From contig NC_054748.1 in the NCBI RefSeq assembly GCF_018143015.1, forward strand, positions 8,120,967-8,184,966: a stretch of DNA of 64,000 nucleotides, in the 5' to 3' direction. The stretch's first letter is position 1. Each line of letters starts with the position of its first letter. The notes beneath the pieces are model-generated. The model saw only the letters and a list, made by a program, of their open reading frames with translations, was not told the origin of the DNA and ran no database searches. The position numbers and the translations under genes are program-made. Of this stretch, positions 11,262 to 21,741 are shown piece after piece. The DNA comes from Lytechinus variegatus. Taxonomy: Eukaryota > Echinodermata > Echinoidea > Temnopleuroida > Toxopneustidae.

Positions 11262-11512
11262 GTGGTTTCAATATCCACATGTGGAGCACAGCGTGAAAAT
11301 GTCTTCATACTGTTGAATTTCATCATTTCAACAGTATGAATCACATAGTCGACCATGTGAACATGCTTTGAACGGTCATACTGTCGAGGTGTCCACAGTG
11401 TGAAAATATCTCCACACTGTTGAATTTGATCATTTCAACAGTGTGAATCACATTTTCACACATAGTCCACTGTGTGAACACACTGTGGTGACACTGTGTT
11501 CTTTCTAGCAAG
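11262..11512 (+). repeat. palindromic 115-bp tandem repeat, locus 1
   Basis: About two units of the repeat seen at 19211-19695. The word TGTTGAATTT recurs with a spacing of 107 bp. Each unit holds an inverted repeat (CATACTGTTGAA and TTCAACAGTATG), then CATAGTCGACCATGTGAAC and many CACTGTG words. Unit 1 lacks about 8 bp relative to the 115-bp form. Confidence 0.8.
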
Positions 11513-12239
11513 GATTATCTGCGTAAAATTCATCCAAGAAGAAATCTTTAGGCCTGGTCAATGCTGAGAAGGAAAAAAAATATTTTCTCATTTCATGACA
11601 AATGGGGGACTCACATTATTATCTTCATACACTTTGTGAAGACAGGTGTTGAAAGTGACACCCGTAATTGGTGTCCCAACAGAACCACACCCTGAGGTGT
11701 TAAACTATCACGTTAGAATCCTGTTGAAGGTAACAAAATGCAAAGCGCTGAAAATACAATTAAAATTGTTAATAGTTAGATACTCATCCTGTTCATGCAA
11801 AGGTGCTTAGAATGTCCTGTTTTTATATCTAAACCTCTCGCGTGCATCATTTCTAGTATCAACGACCTCTTACTAATGGCCCTACACGTTAAACAGTGCT
11901 TATGATCATCTCTTTCTACACGCTCACATTGATATGTTGATTGAGATACACAGCTCGTTATTTATCTATGATATGTCCTGTCTTAGGTCTCAACCAAAAT
12001 GTTACGTAAGTATTTCAAATCCAAATAAAATCCAAAGCGTTAAAAACGAGGAATATTCCCAGCATTGAGAATAGACGTAACCATATCACCATCATCATCT
12101 CCATGGTCTTCATATTCATCCCATCTTCACCATTGTCACCGTCACTATCATCCCCATCATCCTATTCATCTCCATCTTCATTATTCGAATTTCATGTATG
12201 AGTTTATATTATCATTCTGCTGTATTATTCTCATACATT

Positions 12240-12490
12240 CTTAATTCCGAAGCTTCATTTTTCCGAAAACTAAATGATTAACTAACCTTATTTCGTGTTC
12301 GGACTAACGAACCTTTGGAACATCGAATCTTATTTTGTTTTCTGATTATCGTACCTCCGGAATAACGAACCTTTGGAATAACGCCACACATGTTCAGATT
12401 AACGAACCCTTTAACGTTTTCGGATTAGCGAACATCGAGGTATAGGCAATTTGCGCGTTTCGGAATTACGAACCTTCGGAATTACGAAGT
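12240..12490. repeat. degenerate ACGAACC/TTCGGA word repeat
   Basis: Short words (CGAACCTTTGGAA, CGGATTAACGAAC, TTCGGAATTACGAACC) recur about every 15-25 bp with spelling changes, and inverse words TTCCGAA sit at the left end, so the segment can fold. It lies 3' of the MAM gene. A short ATC-rich simple repeat precedes it at about 12085-12180. Confidence 0.55.
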
Positions 12491-12628
12491 GTAACCGTAT
12501 TATTAATCTTAATGGAAACCAAAACCCAAGAAGAGAAAAGTAAAATGAGAGAAACAATTTTTATAAAAGTTTCATCAAAATGGGTTATGAGATAAGCAAG
12601 TTATAGACGTTTAAAAGGTCCTGTTTTA

Positions 12629-12941
12629 CTTTCTATGGGGATCCTCAAATTGGCAAACGTGCTTCAAAATGGCTGATAATTTTGTGGACAACTCTCCATT
12701 TGTTTTGTACACAAATTTTCAGATTTTCCCCTTTTTATTTTTATATATGTCACATTATCTCCTCCTGACCTTAATATATGTGGTGTGAATTATATTTTCC
12801 CATGACAGGTGTTTTGCTCAGAATGAGTCAAGATACAATGAAAGATAATGGGGAAAATTTGTGTACAAAGCAAAAAGAGAGTTGTCCACAAAATCAGCCA
12901 TTTTGAAGCATGTTTGCCAATTTGAGGATCCCCACAGAAAG
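12629..12941. mobile_element. foldback MITE with GGGGATCCTCAAATTGGC arms
   Basis: The left arm (TCTATGGGGATCC, TCAAATTGGCAAACGTGCTT, GTGGACAACTCTC) is inverted at the right arm (GAGAGTTGTCCAC, AAGCATGTTTGCCAATTTGA, GGATCCCC). It ends about 140 bp before the stop codon of the MAM gene, so it could be transcribed in its 3' untranslated region. Confidence 0.7.
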
Positions 12942-13079
12942 ATACGGACCAAAGAATTTTAATCTGGGGATATCATTTTTCTTTCAAGCAATCTGCTTAT
13001 GTTGACAATTCTTCTCCTGCAAATTGTGTTTGTAAAAGTTTGGTAGTAGATCGTGTTTGCTTAGAAGTGTATTCTGTTA

Positions 13080-14101
13080 TCATATGACTGTGAAGGGCGC
13101 CCTCTTTGGAATATAGTAATGGTCCCAACGGTCCCAACATTCACGACCGGAAAAGGAATTACTCTGCATGTCCATTGGGATGTAATGACCATGCCTGACG
13201 AAGCTGTCTTCTTCAAAAATTTCATTCTCCGAACAGGAAATTGTATGAAGCTTATCATTTTTCAGGGTACAGCCACAGCTATCAAACCAGTTTGTCTGTG
13301 TTGTGCCTTCACAATCCGACGACTGAAGGCAATTCGCGTATAAGTGAGGGCGCTGTTCTCTGTTCGTCAGGTTTCTGTATGTAGGTTCATGCTTCTTGGT
13401 GATGTGGCGCTTTTCCGTTTCATCGGTGGCACTTTCATAAATCACTACGGGATCACGACTCCCATTAGGTGATGGTTCCGTTGATCGTATGGGATTCATT
13501 GGAATGTAGTGATGGTCTCCATTTTCCTGACCAGAAGTCTCTAATCTTGTGTCCAGATGATGATGCTCTTGTCTGAAGTCCATGTTGCCAAGGCCTTTGC
13601 CTCTTGCGCGAAATGACACAGTCGTGTTGACATGGCTTGGAATCTCTTTCCGACCCTTCATCTGCATTCGTACGCACATCCCCACCAACCCCGCGACGAT
13701 CACTAATATTCCCAAGCTCACCAGAGGTAAAATAACCTTTAACTTTTGTGGATGTTTTGGTTCACCTGGTGCCCAAGTACGTACCACCTTTAAAAAAGTA
13801 TTGCTCTGTCGAGTCTGGGTTGGTAGTTCAGAAGAGGTTCCATAGGTAGACCCGTTGGTTGTGCAAGAAGTGCTTGTTTCGAAGGTTCCTGCCATTGTAT
13901 CAAAGGTGTCATGTGTTTGGCTGTGGTACTTCGGTTGAGTCGAGACTTCTGTTTGGGGAATCATCCTCAAGGTGCTAGGCAAAGTTGTAGAACCGTTGGT
14001 ACTGGTTGTCCCGGCTGCTGTTGAAGCTCGTTGGTTAATCGGGGCTGACGCTGTCATTGACTTCTGCGTTGTGAGCGTTTTCGAACGAGATAGTGGTTGA
14101 T
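13080..14101 (-). CDS. MAM receptor exon 5, stalk, membrane segment and tail
   Basis: The exon begins after acceptor TTTTTGTAG and runs 339 codons to TGA at 13082-13080. The upstream in-frame ATG at 14249 lies in the intron and is not the start. It carries the Thr-rich stalk, the single membrane helix followed by basic RMQMKGRK, and the tyrosine-rich tail. The whole intracellular region is one exon. Confidence 0.9.
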
Positions 14102-17100
14102 CTACAAAAATGAATATATAAAATATAATACGCTTATTCCGACTGAAAGTATATTCCATCATAAATATCAAACAGTTAAAGTTGTTCCTAAGCCAGGGAC
14201 ATGTGGACACCAGGCTCGTCCATGGACTTACATAATGGACCCTAAACAATTAAAAACAATAACAATAATATCATATGCAATATTTTTATAGCGCTTGATA
14301 GTAATGTTTCTAATCACTGCATACTATTAACGTGGCATTAGCACGGCAACCGTTATTTGACGCTCGAGTATTCAAGGAATTGCTTCCTACCGCATAGGCA
14401 TCGATCACACCTCGGTGGAGAGTGGCAAGTGTAGATAAACGCTTTGCCAAAAGACGCAAGTGCTGCGATAGGGTTCGAACCCCGGACCTTGTTCGAAGTC
14501 AGGAGACTTATCCACTGAGCAACAACACCTCTAGTATCAATTAATAAATCCAAATTACATTTGAACCCACCATTCCGCAAACAATAAAAATGAAATGACA
14601 ACAATACGATAATAATAATAATAATAATAATGAATACATAATAGTGATGGTAATAACACTTATTGTTAATAAAATCACTTGACACCATGCATAATATCAT
14701 GTGCATTCAAAAGAAGAATACTTACGGATCCTGACAACTGATACGACTATGTCATCGACAGCTACTCCACCCTTCCCAAACTTGCACACAGCTTTGAAGA
14801 ATATCTGCAGCGAAAATACAATTCGTTACACACTGTAGATGGACATTAAAAAACTCTGGCTTTTCTTTAAGGTTTGCTTTTTCTTATCTTTTCTCTCTTT
14901 TTTCTCTCTCTCTTTCCCTTTCTCACGCCCACTCACACAAGTACGCAAAAGCTCCCTCCAATAACAAACTTGTTTGCAGCACAGAAATTTGCAAACCTTT
15001 CCCCATTGTCATTCATCTCTCCCAAACCTTGTTTGCCCAAGACTTCTTCAAAACCGGTGTTGTCACATCCAATCCTGGCATTGAAATCCCCCAGAATTGT
15101 AATGTTTCTTCTCTTTCTATTCTGCACTATTGTGTGAAGTTGATTGTAGAAGCTTTCCTTGTCTTCATCTGTCCCATCATTCGTAGAAGCATAACATTGG
15201 ATTACATCCATATTAATCCTCTGCTTATCCGTTATTAAGGAGGCCACAATTATCCTTGGACCATGGGCTTCCCAACCAATAAGTGCTCCCTGGGCTTGGC
15301 GCGACAACATTAGTGCAACTCCCTGCGTATGTGTGGCTTCATCCTCTGTGTGTCCCGAATGTGTTCACTAGACTGCAGAAATATTTGTTAGAACACAATT
15401 TACTTGACCCGGACTTGACCCTTTTCAGTCGGCTTACAGACCTCATCATAGTGTTGAGACTCTTCTCATAAACGTTTCTAGTTTTATATAATTGCAGAAA
15501 ATGGACTCTGGGTCCGCTACAGCAATGGTCGTATTAGATCTGTCTTCGGCCTTCGATACAGTAGATCACAAGATACTTGTAAATACTCTTGCAAACTTAG
15601 GTATCCAGGACCAGGCTCTTGAATGGTTTAGATCTTATCTATCATACCATTCACAGTCTGTCGTTCTTGACGGTTTCACATCCTCCTCACTGTCATTAGG
15701 TTGTGGAGTACCGCAGGGCTCTGTAGGCGGACCGACCTTATTTTCAAGTTACCTACTCGGTCTTCGCCATATTTTCCAAAATTGCCCTGTTCATTACCAT
15801 ATTTTTGCCGATGATATACATGTTTTTGTCTCTTTTCCAACGGACCGAATTCAAGCTTCCACAGCTCTGCGCATTTTGGAAAATTGCATTTCTGCTATTA
15901 ACACGTGGATGAAATCAAATTCTCTGCAACTGAACCACAGTAATTGGGAGTTCATGCTTTTTGGCTTCAAATCTCAAATAAGACAGCAAGCTTAACATGG
16001 ACTCCATTTTCATTGCCGGTAATCCTGTTCCTCTCTCTGATTCATGCCGCAATTGGCTTCATTCGAAAATATTTATCTCGTTCTGCAACAGAGAAACTTG
16101 TGCACTCACTCATCACCTCACGTCTTGATTTCGGCAAATAGTCTTCTCTTTAATATCCCTAACTCTAAAATTACCCGACTTCATAAACTTTAGAATTCAG
16201 CAGCTCGCATTGTTTCTCTGTCAGATAAACACGATCACATCACTCCTGTTCTTAGAGACCTCCATTGGTTGCCCATAAAGGATAGCATATTTTTTTTATT
16301 CTACTGGGATTCTACTTTTGGTTCATCATATCATCAATAGATCCGCACCCAATTACAACAAGTCTCTTATACACCACAATCAACCTGCACGCACACTGCG
16401 ATCATCCCAATCTGGTCTCTGACATATCCCAGTATCTAAAAAATCATAGGGCGATCGAGCCTTTGCTCATGACGGACCAGCTCTGTATAATTCACTACCA
16501 CAGGAGCTGAATAACTCAAACTATGCAACATCCTTAAAGGGCGACCTAAAATTGCATTTGTTCACCAGCAGGCACTAGGTTTGAAGACAGACATTTCTTC
16601 ATTTGTTGTATACCCTTTCTTGTACTTCTCTTAGTTCTCTTTACTTATATGTTTGCTCTCTTCTTAGCGCCTTGAACATTCAATAAAAATGGAAAAGACG
16701 CGAGATAAATGATATGTATCATTATCATTATTTTATCATTAATGTTTTTACTTAACCCATACAAAAAAGTCTGATTGCTAAATTACTTTAAACTTAAAAG
16801 TTGTGCGAAATTGCCAGGAACTGGTTGTTTATTTACTGGTTATTAAATCATTCAAAAACTCGCTTAGTTGGAGTGCAACAAAAACTTGCCAATTTTTAGC
16901 CGCCTCCCCCATCCACCTTCTGATAAATTCAAGATTTGACTATAAAAAGCCAAAGGCAATTTTTTTAAACTTTTAATATCTCTTATTTTAGCACACAAAT
17001 ACTGGCCGCAATTAAAATCGAATTGTAGAATACTGGTCTTTTAGTTCAATGCAACTACCACTCGGAATGCATGTGCATACATCCATGGGACCTGCATATA

Positions 17101-20100
17101 TTGCTTCTGTCCGAGGGACTTACCGTTGGACACCGCGGGCAACAACAGAAGTCGACGTTGGGGGCGCTTCTCCACCCCGAGTCCCTGGTATTACGACGAC
17201 GCTCTTTGAGCTTCAGGTTTCGACCGACGCTTACGAGGAGACTACACGATGTGTAGCCATAGAACTTGTAGTTGAAGGAGAGTCGAGCCGTGATCGATGT
17301 CCTACTCATTGGCGGAAGGTTGAATGCTTTCATACCCAGCTCAGTATTACGCTTCGTTACGTAAAACCAACCTGTTGAAAAGGAACAAATTAATAATAAT
17401 AATACTTATATAGTGCATAATACCTAGCAGATTGCATGTCCCTATGCTCTAAAATTATAGGAAAAGTATAACGTAAGAGTCATCTAGGAGACAAAGGAAC
17501 TGTGCATAAAATTAAATATTGGACACTGCACGAGTTCGCTGGGAAAATTATAATATGAATTGATACACTGAAATTGATCAGTTTCATTTATTTGAGTGCA
17601 GTGGCGCAGTAAGCAAAAATATTTTTCCATTCTTTTTTTTTATAATTTTCTAATTTATGGAAGGACTTCGGAATTTGGCATTGCCGAAGCCCCCCCCCCC
17701 CCCCCATTTGCACACCAGTACTCGGGTGTTGACAAATAACAAAATAAATACATAGGTCTAGTTAGATGATTAATAGAGAAAATGTAGTAGTCGGTGAAGT
17801 AACTGTCTCCCAGTATGGTTCAGGTGTATTGAAATAATAAGATTTGAACCGGATTGAGATACATTTTCGATCCTCAATCCTGAATTTGCGTTGAACGCCA
17901 TTCAAGTTCATGGTTGTTTGTAGATTTCAAAGGGTAAAACATGGCGTTCGTATAGTCGCGAGCGAGTTAAGCGAGAGAGAAAAACTGTTCACATAATTGT
18001 TAACTAACTGAACAAAAACCTTATTTATGACAGCTTTAGTATATCTTAAAAAATTCTTTCATATTTTACCCTCAGTCTTTTCATTTCATTTCTTTTCATA
18101 TTATTATTTTTTATCGTCGGTCGTGTCATTTATCGTGGGGCAACAGCTCACAAGCCCCACTCCATCATAATACTCTTTAAAAAATAAAAACAAATTGACT
18201 AGACCAGTAGTCAGCTGGGTGCAACTGATAATTATGGCAACCTCTGATCGTCACATTTCTGGCATAATATTCTAGTCAGAGATAACTCTGTTCTATTAAA
18301 ATACGATTAGAAAATAGTCAAATATGACTAGAATAACAGTTGCACCTAGCTAGTCAATTTGACTGATTTGCTTTTTTAGAGCCGTAGAGTATAAGCAAGG
18401 GCTTTAGACTGATTAATCATAACAGATGAAGCTTGTCCTACATCCTCTGTTTATTTCCTAGCTTGCGTTATATAAAAGACTAATAAGACAATTGAAAATA
18501 AGCTTAGACGAATTGAACTAAAAAATTAAAATAAACTATCACCGTGATTCACTTGCTCCCGACCGCTCATCGTTTTCCATTGTGAAGAATGAATGCCACA
18601 TGAATCCCCATCTCCAAACTGACACGAGAAAAGCTCTGCAGAATTTCAACAAGAAATGGAAAAAGAAATGTTTTTTTTTTCAAAGATAATAATATAATCG
18701 TCATACTCCCTCCAAAACATTGATTAAGTAATTAGGATCGGGTTACCACCATCTCATTCATATATATGAATATTATCACTCTGGGCGTTGTGGCGTGCAC
18801 CTGTAATCCAAGCTATGCGGGAAGTTACAAATTATTGATGCAGAGGTTCGAGCCCTGGTAACGTCTTTCGGATGGTGACGTTAAAGGTCGGTCCCAGACG
18901 TAAATAATCATATCTGATTGATACACGTCTGACAAAACTCAAATACACACTAACACTCTTTTAATCAGTCCCTTTGAAGATCGATTTCTAAACAATCGCA
19001 CAGTGATTTTACTCGGTGTCCTTCCGCAGTCCGGAGATGCCAAAAAGTATAGCATATTTACAGGATTGGCGCCACCAACTTCCTCAAAAGGTAAACGCAT
19101 CAAACTCATTCTGGTCTTGAGAAGCAGCAATTCAAAGGACCTTTTTTGTAAACCTGTCCGCGGTCATTTTGCTTCTTTGCCTGTGCTTCCATTCAGAACT
19201 ACATCATCCCTACTGGAAAGAACACAGTGTCCCACAGTTTATTCTACAGTGTGGAAATATCTTTCCACTGAAAGAACACACGGCGTGTTCAGCAGTGTGT
19301 TCACAGTGTGGAACACAATGTGAAATCCCCTTCACATTGTTGAATTTGAGCATTTCAACAGTGTTTATCACATATTCATGTAGAGGACCATGTGAACACA
19401 CTGTGAACAGTCACACTGTCAAGGTGTCCACACTGTGACAACATCTTTACACTTTTGAATTTGAGCATTTTGACAGTGTTAATCACATATTTACATAGTC
19501 GACCATGTGAACACACTGTGAACAGTCACACTGTCGAGTTATCCACAGTGTGAAAACATCTCCACACTGTTGAATTTGAGCAATTCAACAGTGTGAATCA
19601 CATATTCTCAAAGTCGACCATGTGAACACGCTGTGAACAGTCACACTGTCGAGCTATGCACAGTGTGAAAACATCGCCATACTGTTGAATTTGAGCCTTT
19701 CCTTCATTTTTTCTTATATCTTTCTCCCCTTGATTTTTTTTCCCCTTTTTAGCAATTCCAAGAGGGGACAGCCGGTATGTCCCTTGGAACGAATATTTAT
19801 TCCAATTCCCCTTCTTTATCCATAAATTTCATGTATATCGTATAGGATTTATCAGGCTTCTTGGCCCCAAAAATCGATATTTTTTTCCATTTCAGGTTTT
19901 ATCTCTCGGCCTATTTTCATTTTCTTCTTCCTCGATCTTTTTTCTTTCTATTTTGATCTCCTGTCATTTCTTTCCTTCTCAATTTCCTTTTAAAGGTTGA
20001 TAAACAACTTAAAATTGTATATAATGCTATTGACTATATGAACCTTTACATATCAATTTGTTTGCGCTCCTTTTTTGCACTGCATGCGTAGCGTGTTAAT

Positions 20101-21534
20101 TTATTTCCCTATGGAGAATGATAGAAAATACGCAGTTTTTGAGGGATTTGCTAAGATATCTCCCAAACGCGTCAACAAGGTGATCTATCAAAACAGAATA
20201 GAATAGAGCAGATTCTCACCTTGAACATGATATGATTTTCATTCAATTTTAGTCAAATTAAGTTCTGTCACTTTTGAGGTTTTTGGAACCTTTCTTGATG
20301 ATTTTGGAAATCCATTTGTACATGAGTCAATGGGCAAGTGCGGGAAACGAAACGTTTGGTGCGACTTCACATTGTTGTAAAAAAATATATACGTCACAAT
20401 AGACCCTATAAAAAAAGACATTTTGCAGAAAATGCTGTAGATTGCGAATACCTAAGAATGATTTTGATTGGATAAAAAAAACCTCTGTCACTTTTCACAT
20501 TTGCAAAAGCTTTTGCAATTTTGGTCACTATAGTTTGGCGGGTTCAGCCGATGGCATTGTGTGTACGCAGTATAGTACACAGTACACACGCATAGCTAGG
20601 CAGCGCGTGAAGAATTTCACTATTCGTACAGCGACGACTTGAGTGTATGTTGGATAGAACCGTACCATTTTGACCGCGGGGGTGTGCCAATGAATGCAAG
20701 TGATCAAGAAGAGTTACAAAACTGAAGGGAGTGAGAAAACAAGGAAAGTGAGAGGGAAATTTATGAAAACAAGTAATGCGAGGAAAAATTACAAGAAAAG
20801 GAGAGAAAGGAGAAGAAGCGAAAACACGCAGCTGAGTGCGCTCACGATATGTAAGTTGAACACCCCTGCACCGCAATGTAGCAGCCCGCCACTATACACG
20901 TAGACTGCCTGCACGATGCGAAGACAGCGGCGCGTATTAGTGACTGTGCGTTAAACGTCCCATTTCTATGCCTTATAAAAGGAGCGTTTTTTGTACACAA
21001 CAAATTGATATGGTTGTCTAATCCGTTTAAACAATGATTCTTATTCAATTCAAAAATCAAATATAAAACAATAAATTAACACCAGCGTATCGACCCTTGA
21101 TCTTTATTTTCTTTCTGTTTTCCTCTTCACTAATTTGGTTTTCTCAAGCATGTCGAGAGAGGGTAAAGGGAAGCAGCGTCTCTCCCTCTATCTTCTCTTC
21201 ACTTTTTCTTATTTCCTTTGATTTCCTCATCCCTACTTATCCTTCTTTCCCCCTGGGATCGAGTAGACTAACACAACACCGCTGGTCCAATCAACACCCC
21301 CTCCCACTCCCCCCCCCCTCGAGTTCGAAAAAACCGTTAATTGTCTTGACTTTATGTCATCAACATGAAAAAAATATATAAAATATTCATACAAAACATC
21401 AAGAAATTAGGGCAAATCTCTCTGAATTTCCTTTTCTTTTATTCAAGATGCTTACCTGAAATTCCTCTGACATATTCCCATATACCTGGGTTGAGGAGTA
21501 TTCCTCCAAGTATGATTATTAAGGTAGTCCTCAT
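13080..21534 (-). CDS. type I membrane receptor with MAM ectodomain and YxxM tail, complete five-exon model
   Basis: Exons 21534-21456, 18635-18543, 17371-17124, 14804-14726 and 14101-13080 join with matching phases (1, 1, 0, 1) and GT/AG borders to give 506 residues. Residues 1-23 are a signal peptide (MRTTLIIILGGILL). Residues 27-166 form one MAM domain: SCQFGDGDSCG start, ARLSFNYKF core, GGVAVDDIVVS end. Residues 167-288 are a Ser/Thr-rich stalk, probably heavily O-glycosylated. Residues 289-310 (VILPLVSLGILVIVAGLVGM) cross the membrane. The tail of about 196 residues has HYIPM twice (Tyr 365 and 473), HYYIPK (Tyr 495/496) and Tyr 388, 408 and 421. YIPM fits the YxxM consensus for the PI3-kinase p85 SH2 domain. 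No kinase or phosphatase domain is present. Ligand and orthologue are not recognised; a role as a phosphotyrosine docking receptor is inference. Confidence 0.85.
14353..14535 (-). mobile_element. tRNA-derived SINE, copy 1
   Basis: The minus strand starts GGTGTTGTTGCTCAGTGGAT, with a pol III A box (TTGCTCAGTGG) and a B box (GGTTCGAACCC). A tail shared with four other copies follows (GGCAAAGCG, CACTTGCCACTCTCCACC, GAATACTCGAG). It lies in intron 4 of the MAM gene. Confidence 0.8.
14726..14804 (-). CDS. MAM receptor exon 4, MAM end
   Basis: The 79-nt exon lies between acceptor CTGCAG and donor GTAAGT. It encodes IFFKAVCKFGKGGVAVDDIV, the family's conserved closing strand (x-iAiDDI). It ends in phase 1. 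Confidence 0.85.
14945..15357 (-). mobile_element. RTE-type LINE endonuclease fragment
   Basis: On the minus strand an open stretch encodes part of an APE-like endonuclease: THTQGVALMLSRQAQGALIG near the 5' side and NITILGDFNARIGCDNTGFE toward the 3' side, the catalytic GDFNA motif of non-LTR retrotransposons (RTE-like, often annotated as craniofacial development protein 2-like). It breaks off after FVIGGS near 14945. Reverse transcriptase is absent. It lies in MAM intron 3. Confidence 0.85.
15370..16700 (+). mobile_element. CR1/L2-type LINE reverse transcriptase, decayed
   Basis: The plus strand from about 15492 encodes the reverse-transcriptase palm: VVLDLSSAFDTVDHKIL, CGVPQGSVGGPTLF and the catalytic FADD box. 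Beyond 15990 the frame shifts several times (a KLVHSLITSRLDFGK segment, then AARIVSLSDKHDHITPVLRD and LHWLPIKD). The end near 16660-16690 (GCGCCTTGAACATTCAATAA) is typical of such elements. It is inactive. It stands next to, and opposite in strand to, the RTE fragment inside MAM intron 3. Confidence 0.85.
17124..17371 (-). CDS. MAM receptor exon 3, MAM core
   Basis: The 248-nt exon lies between acceptor CAACAG and donor GTAAGT. It encodes the Gly-Trp-Phe-Tyr-Val start and the beta-sandwich core ITARLSFNYKFYGYTSCSLL of a MAM domain. It contains an unusual CCCPRC cluster near its end. Confidence 0.85.
17690..17705. repeat. poly-C run
   Basis: A run of C at 17690-17705, in MAM intron 2. Several such C or G runs in this window mark the ends of young DNA elements. 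Confidence 0.6.
18172..18390. mobile_element. foldback MITE
   Basis: The left arm AAATTGACTAGACC plus GCTGGGTGCAACTG is inverted at the right arm CAGTTGCACCTAGCTAGTCA plus ATTTGAC. It has no coding capacity. It lies in MAM intron 2. Confidence 0.6.
18543..18635 (-). CDS. MAM receptor exon 2, MAM start
   Basis: The 93-nt exon lies between acceptor TTCTGCAG and donor GTGATA. It encodes LFSCQFGDGDSCG followed by a SQWKTMSG stretch, the family's C-x-FE-x-G-x-x-C-G opening with the two conserved cysteines. It ends in phase 1, exactly as exon 3 needs. Confidence 0.8.
18781..18950 (+). mobile_element. 7SL-like SINE, copy 2
   Basis: It begins CTGGGCGTTGTGGCGTGCAC, CTGTAATCCAAGCTATGCGG, GAAGTTAC, with B box GGTTCGAGCCC and the same 3' unit GGTCGGTCCCAGACGTAAAT and ACACGTCTGAC as copy 1, ending in an AC-rich tail. 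It lies in MAM intron 1. No clear target-site duplication was found. Confidence 0.8.
19211..19695 (+). repeat. palindromic 115-bp tandem repeat, locus 2
   Basis: TGAATTTGAGC starts at 19341, 19456, 19571 and 19686, an exact 115-bp period. Each unit contains a hairpin, perfect with 14-bp arms in the third unit (CACACTGTTGAATT at 19563 and AATTCAACAGTGTG at 19582), and CCATGTGAACACACTGTGAA. A more diverged leading portion occupies 19211-19330. It lies in MAM intron 1. Confidence 0.85.
21456..21534 (-). CDS. MAM receptor exon 1, signal peptide
   Basis: ATG at 21534 (minus) starts 26 codons plus one base before donor GTAAGC. The sequence MRTTLIIILGGILLNPGIW is a plausible signal peptide. Phase 1 matches the two-base start of exon 2. 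It is the least certain exon, since it is short and rests on phase and signal-peptide character. Confidence 0.6.
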
Positions 21535-21730
21535 CACGAAAATAGGAATAAATTTCGCAAGTTCAACAGTTATCCTGAAATCATTTACTTCTCGGCTTTC
21601 TTTTCACAGAATATCGTTTCCTGTTGTAAAAAAGCATTTATGCCAATCTCTGTTGTTCACACTCAGACGTAATCTGGCAAGCGCAGAAGCTGTACGCTGC
21701 GAGGGAGTGCTAGGGGCAATGGGCGGTTCC

Positions 21731-21741
21731 CCCCCCCCCCC
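21731..21741. repeat. poly-C run and surrounding intergenic sequence
   Basis: A C run at the right end of a short repeat. From 21535 to 23330 only AT-rich repeat-like DNA and C-rich patches (for example 22796-22808 and 23093-23102) are seen, and no exon. Confidence 0.4.

Noticed and set aside
13119..13845. Several open frames on the plus strand and in a second minus frame
   Set aside because: They are shadows of the last MAM receptor exon, whose frame alone fits splice phases and domain order.
14353..14535. Genuine tRNA gene
   Set aside because: A and B boxes are present, but no cloverleaf acceptor stem closes, and the same sequence with a long tail recurs in several SINE copies.
18939..19130. 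Minus-strand frame with LPFEEVGGANPVNMLYFLAS inside MAM intron 1
   Set aside because: No usable donor, wrong place for the phase-1 chain, and the MAM start is already supplied by 18635-18543.
20544..20903. Overlapping 69- to 110-codon frames on both strands
   Set aside because: No splice sites in a consistent phase and no recognisable motif; the purine-rich plus strand makes stop-poor frames.
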